64,000 nucleotides of DNA from Clostridium magnum DSM 2767 (GCF_001623875.1 NZ_LWAE01000001.1:1302001-1366000); one strand, 5' to 3'. Counted from the first letter of the stretch, positions 1 to 8,933 are shown. The notes: generated from the sequence alone by a model not told the origin. Program-made: numbers and translations.

Positions 1-572
1 CAAAGTATAGTATGAAATTTTAAAATATTTATGTTCATTATTTAGAAAATTCACAAAATTATATTGCTAGATTTTACAAGGATTTTCACCTTTATTATTT
101 GCCGAAATATTAACTGAAATTAGCAATGTTCAAAAAAATAGAAACATATTTTTTTGGCAAACGTTTACTAAAACGTATTGTAATTAAATTTTTAACATGT
201 ATAATTAAAAATAAAGGTTATGTATTTTGAATCTCAACTTCGATTTATGTCTTTATTGTAAATCACAATGAAAGAATAAGCTGAAAAGTTTGCAAAAAAA
301 AATATTGGTAAAATTAGTTTGTAAATATAATACATTTAACTTGTTTTCAAATAATATTAGTACAAATATTATTTGAAAATATTGATACAGATTGCATATT
401 AAGAATAATACAGTAAAAAAATAAGGTAAAATATTCTATTTTATGACAATACTTATAAATTTGGATTTCTTTGTGTTATAATAACAGTAGATTAAGGAAA
501 AAATTTACATTTATATTGAATTCAATTAATAAATAGTTTAAAAAATGAATAATTTTTAAAGAGGAGATAAGC
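1..572. other. AT-rich intergenic region upstream of the rnf operon
   Basis: No open reading frame of credible length and no recognisable RNA is seen here. The stretch is extremely AT-rich and ends in the ribosome site AGAGGAGA in front of the RseC-like gene. A loose TTGTAA-N7-TTTAACA dyad near 178-197 resembles a degenerate Rex operator, but the match is too poor and too far from the likely promoter to call. Confidence 0.5.
474..482 (+). promoter_or_regulatory. Probable extended -10 promoter of the rnf operon
   Basis: TGTTATAAT at 474-482 is an extended -10 (TG, one base, TATAAT). No good -35 hexamer is visible at 17 bp, as is common for extended -10 promoters. It would give a leader of about 85 nt before the RseC-like start at 573. 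Inferred from sequence only. Confidence 0.45.
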
Positions 573-986
573 ATGAAAAAAGAAGTTCAAGGTGTTGTTA
601 TTGAGACAAATGGAAACATAGCTAAAGTTAAATCAAACAGACATGGTGATTGTAAAAATTGTGGAGCATGTCCTGGTGATAATGCCACTGTTTTAGAAGT
701 TCAAAATCCAGTTGGAGCTAAACCTGGTCAGCGTGTAGTTTTTGAACTTAAAGAAGAAAATATGTTAAAAGCAGCATTTGTTGTTTATATATTACCTATT
801 ATTGCAATTTTCTTAGGGTCTATTTGTGGCACATGGGTAGCTGCTAAATTTGGACAATCAGAGAAAATGTTTCAAATAGGTGGTGCTATAATAGCTTTTA
901 TTTTATCAGTTTTATATGTAAAAGTTTTTGATAGAGCTACTAATAAAAACAATAAAGCAAAGCCTATCATAACGCGCATTCTATAA
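573..986 (+). CDS. rseC: RseC/SoxR-reducing-type membrane protein, first gene of rnf operon
   Basis: The 137-residue protein has the RseC layout: a cytoplasmic N-terminal domain with a Cys cluster (HGDCKNCGACPG, about residues 24-35) that could bind a metal or Fe-S centre, two adjacent membrane segments (about 67-87 and 98-117), and a short basic C-terminus. RseC proteins are linked to Rnf/Rsx in many bacteria, and a copy directly ahead of rnfC is usual in acetogenic clostridia. The gene follows AGAGGAGA and ends 23 bp before rnfC, so it is surely co-transcribed. Its exact role (assembly or regulation of Rnf) is inferred from family knowledge. Confidence 0.85.
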   Translation: MKKEVQGVVIETNGNIAKVKSNRHGDCKNCGACPGDNATVLEVQNPVGAKPGQRVVFELKEENMLKAAFVVYILPIIAIFLGSICGTWVAAKFGQSEKMFQIGGAIIAFILSVLYVKVFDRATNKNNKAKPIITRIL

Positions 987-1009
987 TTAATAAGAGAGGT
1001 GTTGAAAAA

Positions 1010-2329
1010 ATGTCAAAAAGTTTTCGTGGCGGAGTTCATCCAAACGATCGCAAAAGTTATACATCTAGTAAACCGATCGATATAGCCCCGTTGCCAAGTA
1101 AAGTTGTTATTCCTGTTAGACAGCATATTGGTGCACCTTGTTCACCGATAGTAAAAAAAGGTGATGAGGTAAAAAAAGGACAGGTAATTGCTAGCAGTGA
1201 TGCATTTGTTTCATGTAATATTCATGCATCTATTTCAGGGAAAGTAGTAGATGTGGCTGAATATCCTCATGCTGGATTTGGAAAATGTTTAGCGATAGTA
1301 ATTGAAAACGATGGAAAAGATGAATGGCTAGAAGGACTACCAATTCAACGTGATTGGCAGACATTAAATGCAGATGAATTACGCTCTATTATTCGTGATG
1401 CAGGTATAGTTGGAATGGGAGGAGCAACTTTCCCAGTTCATGTTAAACTCGCACCACCAAAGGATAAAAAAATAGATACCTTTATCCTAAATGCAGCTGA
1501 ATGTGAACCTTACTTAACAGCTGACCATAGATCTATGCTTGAATACTCAGACAAAATTGTAACAGGCGTTAAAATAGTAATGAAACTTTTAGGTGTAGAG
1601 ATAGGTTATGTAGGAATTGAAGAGAATAAGCCAGACGCAATAAGTGTTATGACAAAAGCTTTTTCAGGAACTAACGTTAAAGTTATTGGCCTACCAACTA
1701 AGTATCCACAGGGTGCTGAAAAAATGCTTATTAAAGTTTTAGCTGGTCGTGAAGTCCCATCTGGTGGATTACCTATGGAGGTTGGAGTAGTTGTTCAAAA
1801 TGTAGGTACAGTTATGGCTATTAGTGATGCAGTAGTAAATGGTATTCCTTTAATACAAAGAGTAACTACTGTTAGTGGTGGAGCCGTTAAAGAACCTAAA
1901 AATCTTCTCGTGAGAGTTGGAACAACTTTTGAGGATGCTATTGAATATTGTGGCGGTATTGCAAAAACACCAGAGAAGATTATTTCTGGAGGCCCTATGA
2001 TGGGATTTGCTCAATCTAACATAAATATTCCTATTATTAAAGGAAGTTCTGGAATATTAGTACTAAGTAAAGAAGATGTTAACTCAGGTAAAGAATCGGC
2101 TTGTATCCGTTGTGGTCGCTGTGTTGATGCATGTCCTATGGGACTTAACCCAAGTATGCTAAGTATTCTTGGTGAGCGTGGTTTATATCAGGAAGCTAAA
2201 GAAGATTTTAACTTACTAGATTGTGTAGAATGTGGAAGTTGTGTTTACGGATGTCCAGCTAAACGTAATATCGTTCAATATGTTAGGTACTGTAAAGCAC
2301 AAAATGCAGCACAGGCTGCAAAAAAATAG
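1010..2329 (+). CDS. rnfC: Rnf complex subunit RnfC (NADH-binding, two 4Fe-4S)
   Basis: RnfC is the peripheral NADH-side subunit of the Rnf complex, which couples electron flow from reduced ferredoxin to NAD+ with ion export. The 439-residue protein has an N-terminal barrel-sandwich region, the flavin/NAD-binding loop GIVGMGGATFP (about 135), and two C-terminal ferredoxin motifs, CIRCGRCVDACP (about 366-377) and CVECGSCVYGCP (about 405-416), which bind two 4Fe-4S clusters. All eight Cys are present and length is normal for the clostridial type, which lacks the long C-terminal extension of proteobacterial RnfC. The ribosome site GAGAGGTG lies before the ATG. Second gene of the operon. Confidence 0.97.
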   Translation: MSKSFRGGVHPNDRKSYTSSKPIDIAPLPSKVVIPVRQHIGAPCSPIVKKGDEVKKGQVIASSDAFVSCNIHASISGKVVDVAEYPHAGFGKCLAIVIENDGKDEWLEGLPIQRDWQTLNADELRSIIRDAGIVGMGGATFPVHVKLAPPKDKKIDTFILNAAECEPYLTADHRSMLEYSDKIVTGVKIVMKLLGVEIGYVGIEENKPDAISVMTKAFSGTNVKVIGLPTKYPQGAEKMLIKVLAGREVPSGGLPMEVGVVVQNVGTVMAISDAVVNGIPLIQRVTTVSGGAVKEPKNLLVRVGTTFEDAIEYCGGIAKTPEKIISGGPMMGFAQSNINIPIIKGSSGILVLSKEDVNSGKESACIRCGRCVDACPMGLNPSMLSILGERGLYQEAKEDFNLLDCVECGSCVYGCPAKRNIVQYVRYCKAQNAAQAAKK

Positions 2330-2343
2330 GAGGTGGTTTGTAA

Positions 2344-3351
2344 ATGGCTGAAACAAAATTTAATAATGACCTTTTGACAGTCTCCACATCACCGCATATT
2401 AGATGTGAAGAGTCTGTTTCAAAGATTATGTGGAATGTTAACATAGCATTAGCTCCAGCTGCTCTTTTTGCAGTATATTATTTTGGAATACCGGCGTTAA
2501 CAACGATTATTGCCAGTGTTCTTGCGGCTATGGCAAGTGAATACTTTGTACAAAAAGTAAGAGGTAAGGATATAACTATTAATGATGGAAGTGCATTTTT
2601 AACAGGTTTACTATTAGCAATGTGTTTACCACCATCAGTTCCTATTTATTTGCCAATAGTTGGTTCATTTATAGCAATCGCTATTTCAAAGCATACTATG
2701 GGTGGACTTGGCCAAAATATTTTTAATCCAGCTCACGTTGGAAGAGCTGCTCTAATGGCTTCATGGCCAGTTGCTATGACTACTTGGTCACAGATAACTA
2801 CTAGTGTGGATGTTGTGACTTCAGCAACACCGTTAAATATCGCAAAACAACAAGGTTATGGAAAGTTAATAGAGACATTTGGAAGTGCTCCAGATTTATA
2901 TAAGGCATTATTTTTAGGAACTCGTAATGGATCTCTTGGAGAAACATCTACAATTTTACTTGTACTTGGTGGATGTTACTTAATTTACAAACGTTATATT
3001 AATTGGCAAGTGCCTGTGTTTATGATTGGTACAGTAGGAATTTTAACTTGGGCCTTTGGCGGACTTGTTGGACCAAATCCAACTGGATTGTTTACAGGTG
3101 ATCCTATATTCCATATGATGGCTGGAGGATTAATAATAGGTGCATTCTTTATGGCTACAGATATGGTAACTATTCCAATTACACGTAAAGGTCAGATTAT
3201 TTTTGCAATAGGTGCTGGAGCCATTACCGCATTAATAAGATTAAAAGGTGGTTATCCAGAAGGTGTTTGTTATTCAATTCTTTTAATGAACGCGCTTACA
3301 CCTTTAATCGACCGTGTGTGCACTCCAGTTAAATTTGGGACAAGGAGGTAA
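2344..3351 (+). CDS. rnfD: Rnf complex membrane subunit RnfD (covalent FMN)
   Basis: RnfD is an integral membrane subunit of Rnf carrying FMN through a phosphoester bond to Thr. The 335-residue protein is strongly hydrophobic with about 8-10 membrane segments. The sequence VTSATPLNIAK (about residues 159-169) contains the Ser-Ala-Thr flavinylation motif. The start follows the AGGAGG of the 14-bp gap after rnfC. The FMN transferase ApbE required for this modification is not encoded in the window, so it must lie elsewhere. Confidence 0.96.
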   Translation: MAETKFNNDLLTVSTSPHIRCEESVSKIMWNVNIALAPAALFAVYYFGIPALTTIIASVLAAMASEYFVQKVRGKDITINDGSAFLTGLLLAMCLPPSVPIYLPIVGSFIAIAISKHTMGGLGQNIFNPAHVGRAALMASWPVAMTTWSQITTSVDVVTSATPLNIAKQQGYGKLIETFGSAPDLYKALFLGTRNGSLGETSTILLVLGGCYLIYKRYINWQVPVFMIGTVGILTWAFGGLVGPNPTGLFTGDPIFHMMAGGLIIGAFFMATDMVTIPITRKGQIIFAIGAGAITALIRLKGGYPEGVCYSILLMNALTPLIDRVCTPVKFGTRR

Positions 3352-3357
3352 TTGGGA

Positions 3358-3921
3358 ATGTCAGCAGAACATGTAGAGAAAAAATATAGTATTTTTCAAA
3401 TAGCCATGAATTTGACAGCTGCCTGTTTCGTATCTGGTGCAATTATTGCAGGAACTTATTATGTAACAGCTCCAGTTGCAGCACAGAAGGCTATTGAGTT
3501 AAAAAATGATTCGATGAAGTCATTAGTAAAAGATGCAGAAGGATTTAAGCCTGTTGATGGCAAAAAAGATTGGTATGTAGCTGAGAAAGGTGGCCAACCA
3601 ATTGCTTATGTAATACCATCAGAAAGCAAAGGTTATGGTGGAGCCATTAAAATGCTTGTGGCAGTTACAAAGGACGGAAAGGTTATTGACTATAGTATAA
3701 CAGCTCATAACGAAACTCCAGGACTTGGAGACAATGCAGCTAAACCAAAGTTCAGAGATCAGTTTAATGGTAAAACAGCAGAAAAATTAGAAGTTACTAA
3801 AAATCCTTCAGAGACTGATAAAATTCAAGCAATGACTGGAGCTACAATTTCCTCAAGAGCGGTAACTAAAGGTGTTAAGGAAGCTGTAGAGCAGTATAAT
3901 GAATTTGCAGGAGGTAAGTAG
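3358..3921 (+). CDS. rnfG: Rnf complex subunit RnfG (covalent FMN)
   Basis: RnfG has one N-terminal membrane anchor (about residues 16-38) and an extracytoplasmic FMN-binding domain. The flavinylation motif TGATISSRAVT near residues 161-171 carries the Thr that is esterified to FMN. I place the start at ATG 3358 (187 aa): AAGGAGG at 3342-3348 is 9 bp from this ATG but only 3 bp from the in-frame TTG at 3352. The ribosome site lies inside the last codons of rnfD, so the two genes are tightly coupled. Confidence 0.95.
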   Translation: MSAEHVEKKYSIFQIAMNLTAACFVSGAIIAGTYYVTAPVAAQKAIELKNDSMKSLVKDAEGFKPVDGKKDWYVAEKGGQPIAYVIPSESKGYGGAIKMLVAVTKDGKVIDYSITAHNETPGLGDNAAKPKFRDQFNGKTAEKLEVTKNPSETDKIQAMTGATISSRAVTKGVKEAVEQYNEFAGGK

Positions 3922-3922
3922 A

Positions 3923-4546
3923 ATGAAAGAGTTATGGAATATATATAAGAAAGGAATAATTGCAGAGAACCCAATTTTCGTTCTCGCACTTAGTCTTTGC
4001 CCTGCATTAGCAGTTACCTCTAGTGCAATAAATGCTTTGACTATGGGACTATCAGTTATGTTTGTTATAACTATGAATAACTGTGTAGTATCAATAACTA
4101 GAAAAGTTGTAAATCCTAAGGTTCGTGTACCAGTTTACATTACCTCTATTGCAACTATCGTTACATTAGTACAATTGCTATTACAAGCATATGCTCCTCT
4201 TCTTTATAAAGCATTAGGTATTTATTTAGCACTAATAGTTGTTTTTGCTATAATTCTAGCCCGTGCAGAAGTATTTGCTGCAAAAAATCCTGTAGTACCA
4301 TCTTTCTTTGATGGACTAGGAATGGGATCAGGCTTTGCAATTGCAATGGTATTAGTAGGGATAATACGTGAACTTTTAGGAGTTGGATCTATATTTGGAG
4401 TTCAAATATTAGGATCATGGTACAACCCTGCTTTAATAATGATTTTACCTCCAGGTGGTTTTATAACAATTGGCTTGATGGTTGCTGGTTGGAAAATGGT
4501 AGTAGATAATATGGCGAAGCGCCAAGCTGAGAGGGGTGAAGCTTAA
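3923..4546 (+). CDS. rnfE: Rnf complex membrane subunit RnfE
   Basis: RnfE is one of the two homologous six-helix membrane subunits (with RnfA) that form the core of Rnf and share an Fe-S cluster between them. The 207-residue protein is almost entirely hydrophobic and has the family sequence NNCVVSITRK near residue 50 with the conserved Cys. The start is ATG 3923, one base after the rnfG stop; GGAGG at 3910-3914 fits this start, so an upstream TTG-initiated extension of eight residues is rejected. The stop overlaps the start of rnfA. Confidence 0.95.
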   Translation: MKELWNIYKKGIIAENPIFVLALSLCPALAVTSSAINALTMGLSVMFVITMNNCVVSITRKVVNPKVRVPVYITSIATIVTLVQLLLQAYAPLLYKALGIYLALIVVFAIILARAEVFAAKNPVVPSFFDGLGMGSGFAIAMVLVGIIRELLGVGSIFGVQILGSWYNPALIMILPPGGFITIGLMVAGWKMVVDNMAKRQAERGEA

Positions 4547-5127
4547 TGGAACAGTATTTTACTATTTTTATAAGTGCTGTTGTCGTAAATAACTTTGTTT
4601 TAACAAGATTCCTAGGATTGTGTATTTTCTTCGGAGTTTCCAAGAATCTAAATGCTTCTATTGGTATGGGTATGGCGGTTACATCAGTAATGACTTTAAG
4701 TTCAGCGCTGGCATGGTTAGTACATCATTTTGTGCTTGTAAGATTCCATTTAGAATTCTTAACTACAGCTGTTTTTGTACTTTTAATCGCAAGCTTTGTT
4801 CAGCTGTTAGAAATGATTATAAAAAAGCAAGCCCCAGCATTATATAATATGTGGGGAATTTACTTACTATTAATCGCTACAAACTGTGTTGTTTTGGGAG
4901 TTCCAGTTATAAATGCTGATTCAGGTTACTCATTTTCGTTGAGTGTTGTGCATGCCATTGGTTCAGGTTTGGGATTTGCATTAGCAATAGTTTTAATGGC
5001 AAGCTTAAGAGAAAAATTGAGATTAGCAGATGTACCTAAACCACTACAGGGATTAGGAATTGCATTTATCTTAGCGGGTATGCTAGCATTAGCTTTCCTT
5101 GGTTTTTCCGGCATGATTGCAGTGTAG
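4546..5127 (+). CDS. rnfA: Rnf complex membrane subunit RnfA
   Basis: RnfA is the partner of RnfE in the membrane core. The 193-residue protein has six predicted membrane helices and the conserved motif FVLTRFLGLCIFFGVS near residue 17, with the Cys that ligates the intramembrane Fe-S centre, plus a second Cys in LLIATNCVVLG. The start codon overlaps the rnfE stop by one base (TAATG), indicating translational coupling; AGAGGGGTG lies just upstream inside rnfE. Confidence 0.96.
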   Translation: MEQYFTIFISAVVVNNFVLTRFLGLCIFFGVSKNLNASIGMGMAVTSVMTLSSALAWLVHHFVLVRFHLEFLTTAVFVLLIASFVQLLEMIIKKQAPALYNMWGIYLLLIATNCVVLGVPVINADSGYSFSLSVVHAIGSGLGFALAIVLMASLREKLRLADVPKPLQGLGIAFILAGMLALAFLGFSGMIAV

Positions 5128-5142
5128 AAAGGAGCTGAGAAT

Positions 5143-6003
5143 ATGAATATTCCAATTATGGTTTTAATTGTAATGACCCTTGTAGGTTTAGTATTTGGTT
5201 TGGTTTTGGCTTATGCTAATAAACAATTCGCTGTTGAAGTAAATCCACTTATTCATATTGTTGAAGATATATTACCAAAAGGACAATGTGGTGCCTGTGG
5301 ATATGCAGGTTGTCAGGCTTATGCTGAAGCGGTAGTAATTAATCCAGATGTACCACCTAATCTTTGTATTCCAGGTAAAAAACCAATAGCTGATCAGGTT
5401 GCTACATTAACTGGTAAAGCTGCTCCAGAGATGGAACCAAGAATTGCACACGTAAGGTGTTCTGGTGGACATAGTAAAGCAGTTAAAGTTTATAATTATA
5501 AAGGCGTAGAGGACTGTCTTGCGGCAAGTTTATTACAAGGAGGACCAAAAGGATGTCAAAATGGATGTCTTGGTTTTGGAACTTGTGTTAAAAACTGTCC
5601 ATTTGAAGCAATGACAATGAGTGAAGAAGGATTACCGATAATTGATGCTAAGAAGTGTACAGGATGCGGTAAATGTGAAACTGTATGTCCTAAACATGTT
5701 ATGCAAATGGTACCAATTGGTGCGCCAGTAACTGTAAATTGTAATTCAAAGGATAAAGGTGCAGTGGCAAAGAAGCTTTGTTCTGTTTCCTGTATAGGTT
5801 GCGGAATTTGTGCTAAAAATTGTCCGCACGGTGCTGTGAAAGTTGATAATAATTTAGCATCAGTAGATTCACATATTTGTCTTGAAAAATGTACAGAGCC
5901 TACTTGTGTAGCTAAATGTCCAACTGGAGCTATAGTTCCAGCAATTGGGGTAGCATCTATAAGTGAAAGTAAAAAAGAGATTGCTGCAAATGCTTCTAAG
6001 TGA
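5143..6003 (+). CDS. rnfB: Rnf complex ferredoxin-accepting subunit RnfB
   Basis: RnfB takes electrons from reduced ferredoxin. The 286-residue protein starts with one membrane helix (about 4-25), followed by a Cys-rich Fe-S domain containing CGACGYAGCQAYAEAV (about 49-64) and a long polyferredoxin region with repeated CxxCxxxCP motifs (about 141-268). The length and number of clusters fit the clostridial form. It is the last gene of the operon; a dispersed two-hairpin repeat begins inside its stop codon, and an intrinsic terminator follows about 170 bp later. Confidence 0.96.
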   Translation: MNIPIMVLIVMTLVGLVFGLVLAYANKQFAVEVNPLIHIVEDILPKGQCGACGYAGCQAYAEAVVINPDVPPNLCIPGKKPIADQVATLTGKAAPEMEPRIAHVRCSGGHSKAVKVYNYKGVEDCLAASLLQGGPKGCQNGCLGFGTCVKNCPFEAMTMSEEGLPIIDAKKCTGCGKCETVCPKHVMQMVPIGAPVTVNCNSKDKGAVAKKLCSVSCIGCGICAKNCPHGAVKVDNNLASVDSHICLEKCTEPTCVAKCPTGAIVPAIGVASISESKKEIAANASK

Positions 6004-6128
6004 AGTAAAACTTGAATCAGATGGAGTTTCAAACTCCACCTGATTCTTAGTTGAACGAATCCAGGGGCGTAGCCGCTCTTTACTTCTTTGAGAAGAGGGA
6101 GTATTAGAGCGGCTAGCCATCGGATAAA
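6002..6128 (+). repeat. Dispersed two-hairpin intergenic element, copy 1
   Basis: Full copy of the element described in the findings. Hairpin A: AACTTGAATCAGATGGAG pairs with CTCCACCTGATTCTTAGTT. Hairpin B: GCCGCTC pairs with GAGCGGC, closed outside by ATCC/GGAT. Both tips are short here (no 53-nt cassette). It starts within the rnfB stop codon and so forms the proximal 3' UTR of the rnf transcript, upstream of the terminator. Confidence 0.9.
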
Positions 6129-6171
6129 AAAGCTGTAAACCCCTATTAAGATAATATATATGGATATGGTA

Positions 6172-6200
6172 AAAAAACCTCCTTGTTTGGAGGTTTTTTT
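6172..6200 (+). terminator. Intrinsic terminator of the rnf operon
   Basis: The stem AACCTCC / GGAGGTT with a TTGTTT loop is followed by seven T residues. Confidence 0.9.
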
Positions 6201-6393
6201 CATACCATTATTTAACTAACGACTATTGGCATTAATAAAAAACTATGATAGTATATATGAGCATGTACGAAACACACTATTTGTCTTTTGTAAATTATAT
6301 CTATATAATGGTCATTGTATAGAGCTGTAAAAAAGAAAATAAAATGATTGTTACATAGTAGAACTAAGAATAATGAATGGAGGAAATGAAATA

Positions 6394-6735
6394 ATGGTTG
6401 ATTTGCCAAATTGTCCAAAATGTAATTCAGAATATACTTATGAGGATAGAGGCTTTTATGTTTGTCCGGAATGTGCTCATGAATGGAAGTTAGAATCAGA
6501 AGCGGAAAGTAATGAAGATGAAAAAGTTATTAAGGATGCAAACGGAAATGTATTAAATGATGGTGATTCTGTAACGGTAATCAAAGACCTGAAAGTAAAA
6601 GGAAGTTCATCAGTTATAAAAATAGGGACAAAAGTAAAGAATATACGTTTAGTTGATGGAGATCATAATATTGATTGTAAAATTGAAGGATTCGGAGCCA
6701 TGCAATTAAAATCTGAATTTGTTAAAAAGGTATAG
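6394..6735 (+). CDS. PhnA/YjdM-family zinc-ribbon protein
   Basis: The 113-residue protein has an N-terminal zinc ribbon ([14 protein letters not shown]...CPEC, residues about 7-27) and the C-terminal beta-barrel of the PhnA/YjdM family ([17 protein letters not shown] and the closing [11 protein letters not shown]). The name PhnA comes from a phosphonate locus, but YjdM-type proteins lack a proven phosphonate role, so I make no functional claim. Start chosen at ATG 6394 because GGAGG at 6379-6383 is correctly spaced; the ATG at 6373 lies upstream of that site. It stands alone and is convergent with the gene pair that follows. Confidence 0.85.
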   Translation: MVDLPNCPKCNSEYTYEDRGFYVCPECAHEWKLESEAESNEDEKVIKDANGNVLNDGDSVTVIKDLKVKGSSSVIKIGTKVKNIRLVDGDHNIDCKIEGFGAMQLKSEFVKKV

Positions 6736-6816
6736 ATAATCAAGTTCCGAAATTAACTTAGCACTGGTATTTCTATGGATATCTATAGGATAATTCTTTT
6801 GCACAACTTATAGATT

Positions 6817-6843
6817 AAGCTAGGCATTAATCCTAGCTTTTTT
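6817..6843 (+). terminator. Intrinsic terminator after the PhnA-like gene
   Basis: AAGCTAGG / CCTAGCTT stem with a short loop and a run of Ts. It sits between convergent genes. Confidence 0.85.
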
Positions 6844-6928
6844 ACGTTAGCACGAATTTATAGTGTATCATGTTTCATATAATTTATAAATATATCTATA
6901 AATACCTTCATTAGATAAAGTTCTTGTA

Positions 6929-7453
6929 TTAAGAATGCTTACTTGTGACTTCTTTGAGTATGGGCACTTTATCCAAGTGGGTAGTTAAAAACTTAGTACA
7001 TAACCCTATAAAGTATCCGGTAAGTACCGCTGATATTAAAAGGATAGGTAGATATATGTATATTCTTAAGTCCTGCACTACAAAGGATGCTACCAAGAGT
7101 TGGCCAATATTATGAAATATAGCACCGCATATGCTTACTGTCCATAGGCTCATTGAATTTTTAAAATTTTTATAAAGAATAATCATAACTATATTACTTA
7201 AAAGTCCGCCGGCTATGCTGAACATAAATGCAGACATACTCCCCCCAAAGATGGAACCTAAAAGGGTTCTAAGAAGCATGATTAAAAGAGCATCTTTCCA
7301 GCCAAGTAATATTAGGGCTGCTAAAGATATAATATTGGCAAGGCCTAATTTTATGCCGGGAAATAAAACAGGTATTTGCGATTCAACAATATATATAACC
7401 AGTGCAATGCTCACTAAAAAACTCAAAAATACCATTCTCTTTGTTTTGTTCAT
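6929..7453 (-). CDS. Gx transporter family / heptaprenyl diphosphate synthase component I-like membrane protein
   Basis: The 174-residue protein is hydrophobic with about five helices and the family signatures PGIKLGLANI and LRTLLGSIFGG. Members are annotated either as Gx transporter or heptaprenyl diphosphate synthase subunit I; the sequence resembles the small S-component-like membrane proteins more than a prenyl synthase, so a substrate-capture or transport role is likely but unproven. It is downstream of, and co-directional with, the NusG-domain-II gene, a pairing common in clostridia and often found near Rnf or ApbE genes. GGGGTGA precedes the start. Confidence 0.8.
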   Translation of the reverse strand: MNKTKRMVFLSFLVSIALVIYIVESQIPVLFPGIKLGLANIISLAALILLGWKDALLIMLLRTLLGSIFGGSMSAFMFSIAGGLLSNIVMIILYKNFKNSMSLWTVSICGAIFHNIGQLLVASFVVQDLRIYIYLPILLISAVLTGYFIGLCTKFLTTHLDKVPILKEVTSKHS

Positions 7454-7503
7454 TACTTCACCCCGTTGAAAATTTAAAATTATATTTTAGCTATAGATGG
7501 CTA

Positions 7504-7887
7504 TTAGCTTGAAATTTGATCATATGATGAGTCTTTACCATTTATCTTAATCATAAGTTTATGGGGAAGACATACAGCTGTTTGGCCAGGTTCAGATAAC
7601 CAACCGGTTTTAATACAAACTTTATCAGGACAATCAGCGTCTATAAAACGAATTCTCCCAGGCTCAACCTCTATAGTGTTGAAATCTTCATCTTTATATG
7701 GAATTCTAATTTGTGATTTTTCCGTTACTTCGTTTAAGTCAATAGTTTTAATGATTTCTCCATCTTGTTTTATTACTGCTATATGGTGAGAATCTTTACT
7801 GTATTGCTTATATACAAAGACTCCAATAGCACTAATTATGATTAACCCTATTATTATCATAGCGGCAATTTTATCTCCTTTTTTCAT
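7504..7887 (-). CDS. NusG domain II-containing membrane-anchored protein
   Basis: The 127-residue protein has one N-terminal membrane helix (about residues 7-26) and an extracellular NusG domain II-like beta domain ending in the conserved stretch DADCPDKVCIKTGWLSEPGQ and CLPHKLMI, with three Cys that may form a disulfide. It is not a transcription factor: there is no NGN or KOW domain. AAGGAG lies 8 bp before the ATG. It forms an operon with the Gx-transporter gene 50 bp downstream. Its function is unknown; the recurring neighbourhood suggests envelope redox or flavin-linked work. Confidence 0.8.
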   Translation of the reverse strand: MKKGDKIAAMIIIGLIIISAIGVFVYKQYSKDSHHIAVIKQDGEIIKTIDLNEVTEKSQIRIPYKDEDFNTIEVEPGRIRFIDADCPDKVCIKTGWLSEPGQTAVCLPHKLMIKINGKDSSYDQISS

Positions 7888-7924
7888 AAATATACTCCTT
7901 AAGTTTGCACTTCATAGTTTTGCT

Positions 7925-7971
7925 AGGCACCAAGTCTTGTAGTTGATTGAATTTGTTACAAGTGAGGTGCT
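7925..7971 (-). other. Hairpin in the leader of the NusG-II/Gx operon
   Basis: On the minus strand AGCACCTC-ACTTGTA pairs with TACAAG-ACTTGGTGCCT across a loop of about 15 nt. There is no T-run after it, so it is not a standard terminator for the upstream methyltransferase gene. It could be a leader structure of the downstream operon. I do not recognise it as a known riboswitch. Confidence 0.4.
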
Positions 7972-8027
7972 CAAGCTGAATATCTACATATAATTATATC
8001 ATTTTTAAAGCTCGATAGTATAATCTG

Positions 8028-8816
8028 TTATAACTTTTCAGATGAAATAATAAATAGTTTAGGAATACCTTTATCTTCAGGTTTTGGACTCTCAAGTTCA
8101 TCAAATACTTTTATGTAAAATCCATTATTAGCAACAGCAGTTATTATTTCACCTATAGTCCATTTTCTTAGGTGAGCTTTCTGAAATCCCTTTTTTTCTT
8201 CCTCTGTTAGATACTCCATGCCTGGAACAAATTTCATATAAGCTACATCTGTTTCTTCAATTTCAGTACTAAAATAATCCCCTGTAACCTTATGTTTTTT
8301 GCCTTTTGTAGTAATAAGCTTTGTAGATATGGGATGGAAGTCTTCTATTAAGAAAGTCCCTCCTTTACGCAAAAGCTTAGCTGCCACTTCGAAAAAACGA
8401 TTTAAGTCTGTAAAGTAATGAAGGATTCCAAGTTCACAGAAGACAATGTCATAGTCTCCTGTTATTTCCTCCTCAGGCATTTTTAATACATCAGATACTA
8501 TATAATTAATTTTTACATTAGATTCTCTAGCCAAATCCAATGCATATCTTGAATTTTCAAAAGAAAAATCCACTACAGAGACAGTAGCTCCCATTAGTGC
8601 TAATGACACAGCCTTAGTACCATTTGAACCTAGAAGATTAGCTATTTTTTTATTGTTAACATCCTTCAAGTACTTACTCAATGTACCAAGTCTTGAAGAT
8701 GGATCAGACATAACTTTCTTGGAAGCTTCCTTTGGATTACCAAAACGATAGACCCATGCTTCATAAGCCATTTGATTCCATGCGATTTCATTTGCTTTAG
8801 TATGTTCCTCTTGCAT
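8028..8816 (-). CDS. Class I SAM-dependent methyltransferase
   Basis: The 262-residue protein has a Rossmann-type methyltransferase core: a SAM-binding loop (LLGSNGTKAVSLALMGA, about 62-78), the acidic strand end VVDFS, and the motif IV region DIVFCELGILHYF (about 124-136). The N-terminal region, starting NEIAWNQMAYEAWVYRFGNP, is typical of a clostridial/bacillar subgroup of unassigned methyltransferases. The substrate cannot be deduced. GGAGGG precedes the ATG. It is divergent from the Ca2+/H+ exchanger gene. Confidence 0.85.
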   Translation of the reverse strand: MQEEHTKANEIAWNQMAYEAWVYRFGNPKEASKKVMSDPSSRLGTLSKYLKDVNNKKIANLLGSNGTKAVSLALMGATVSVVDFSFENSRYALDLARESNVKINYIVSDVLKMPEEEITGDYDIVFCELGILHYFTDLNRFFEVAAKLLRKGGTFLIEDFHPISTKLITTKGKKHKVTGDYFSTEIEETDVAYMKFVPGMEYLTEEEKKGFQKAHLRKWTIGEIITAVANNGFYIKVFDELESPKPEDKGIPKLFIISSEKL

Positions 8817-8933
8817 TTTAAGACCCTCCTGCGTTATTTATAATATAAAAAATACTTATTTTTTGCTAAATAAAATGATAAAATACTTTTGTAGTTATAT
8901 GCAAATAATAGCATATATGAAAGGGGTAAATAA

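Noticed and set aside
178-197. Rex operator upstream of rnf
   Set aside because: Dyad arms are poor matches and about 280 bp from the likely promoter.
5556-6203. Long minus-strand frame opposite rnfB
   Set aside because: It is antisense to a clearly conserved Fe-S protein, and its composition simply mirrors the Cys-rich codons; no ribosome site.
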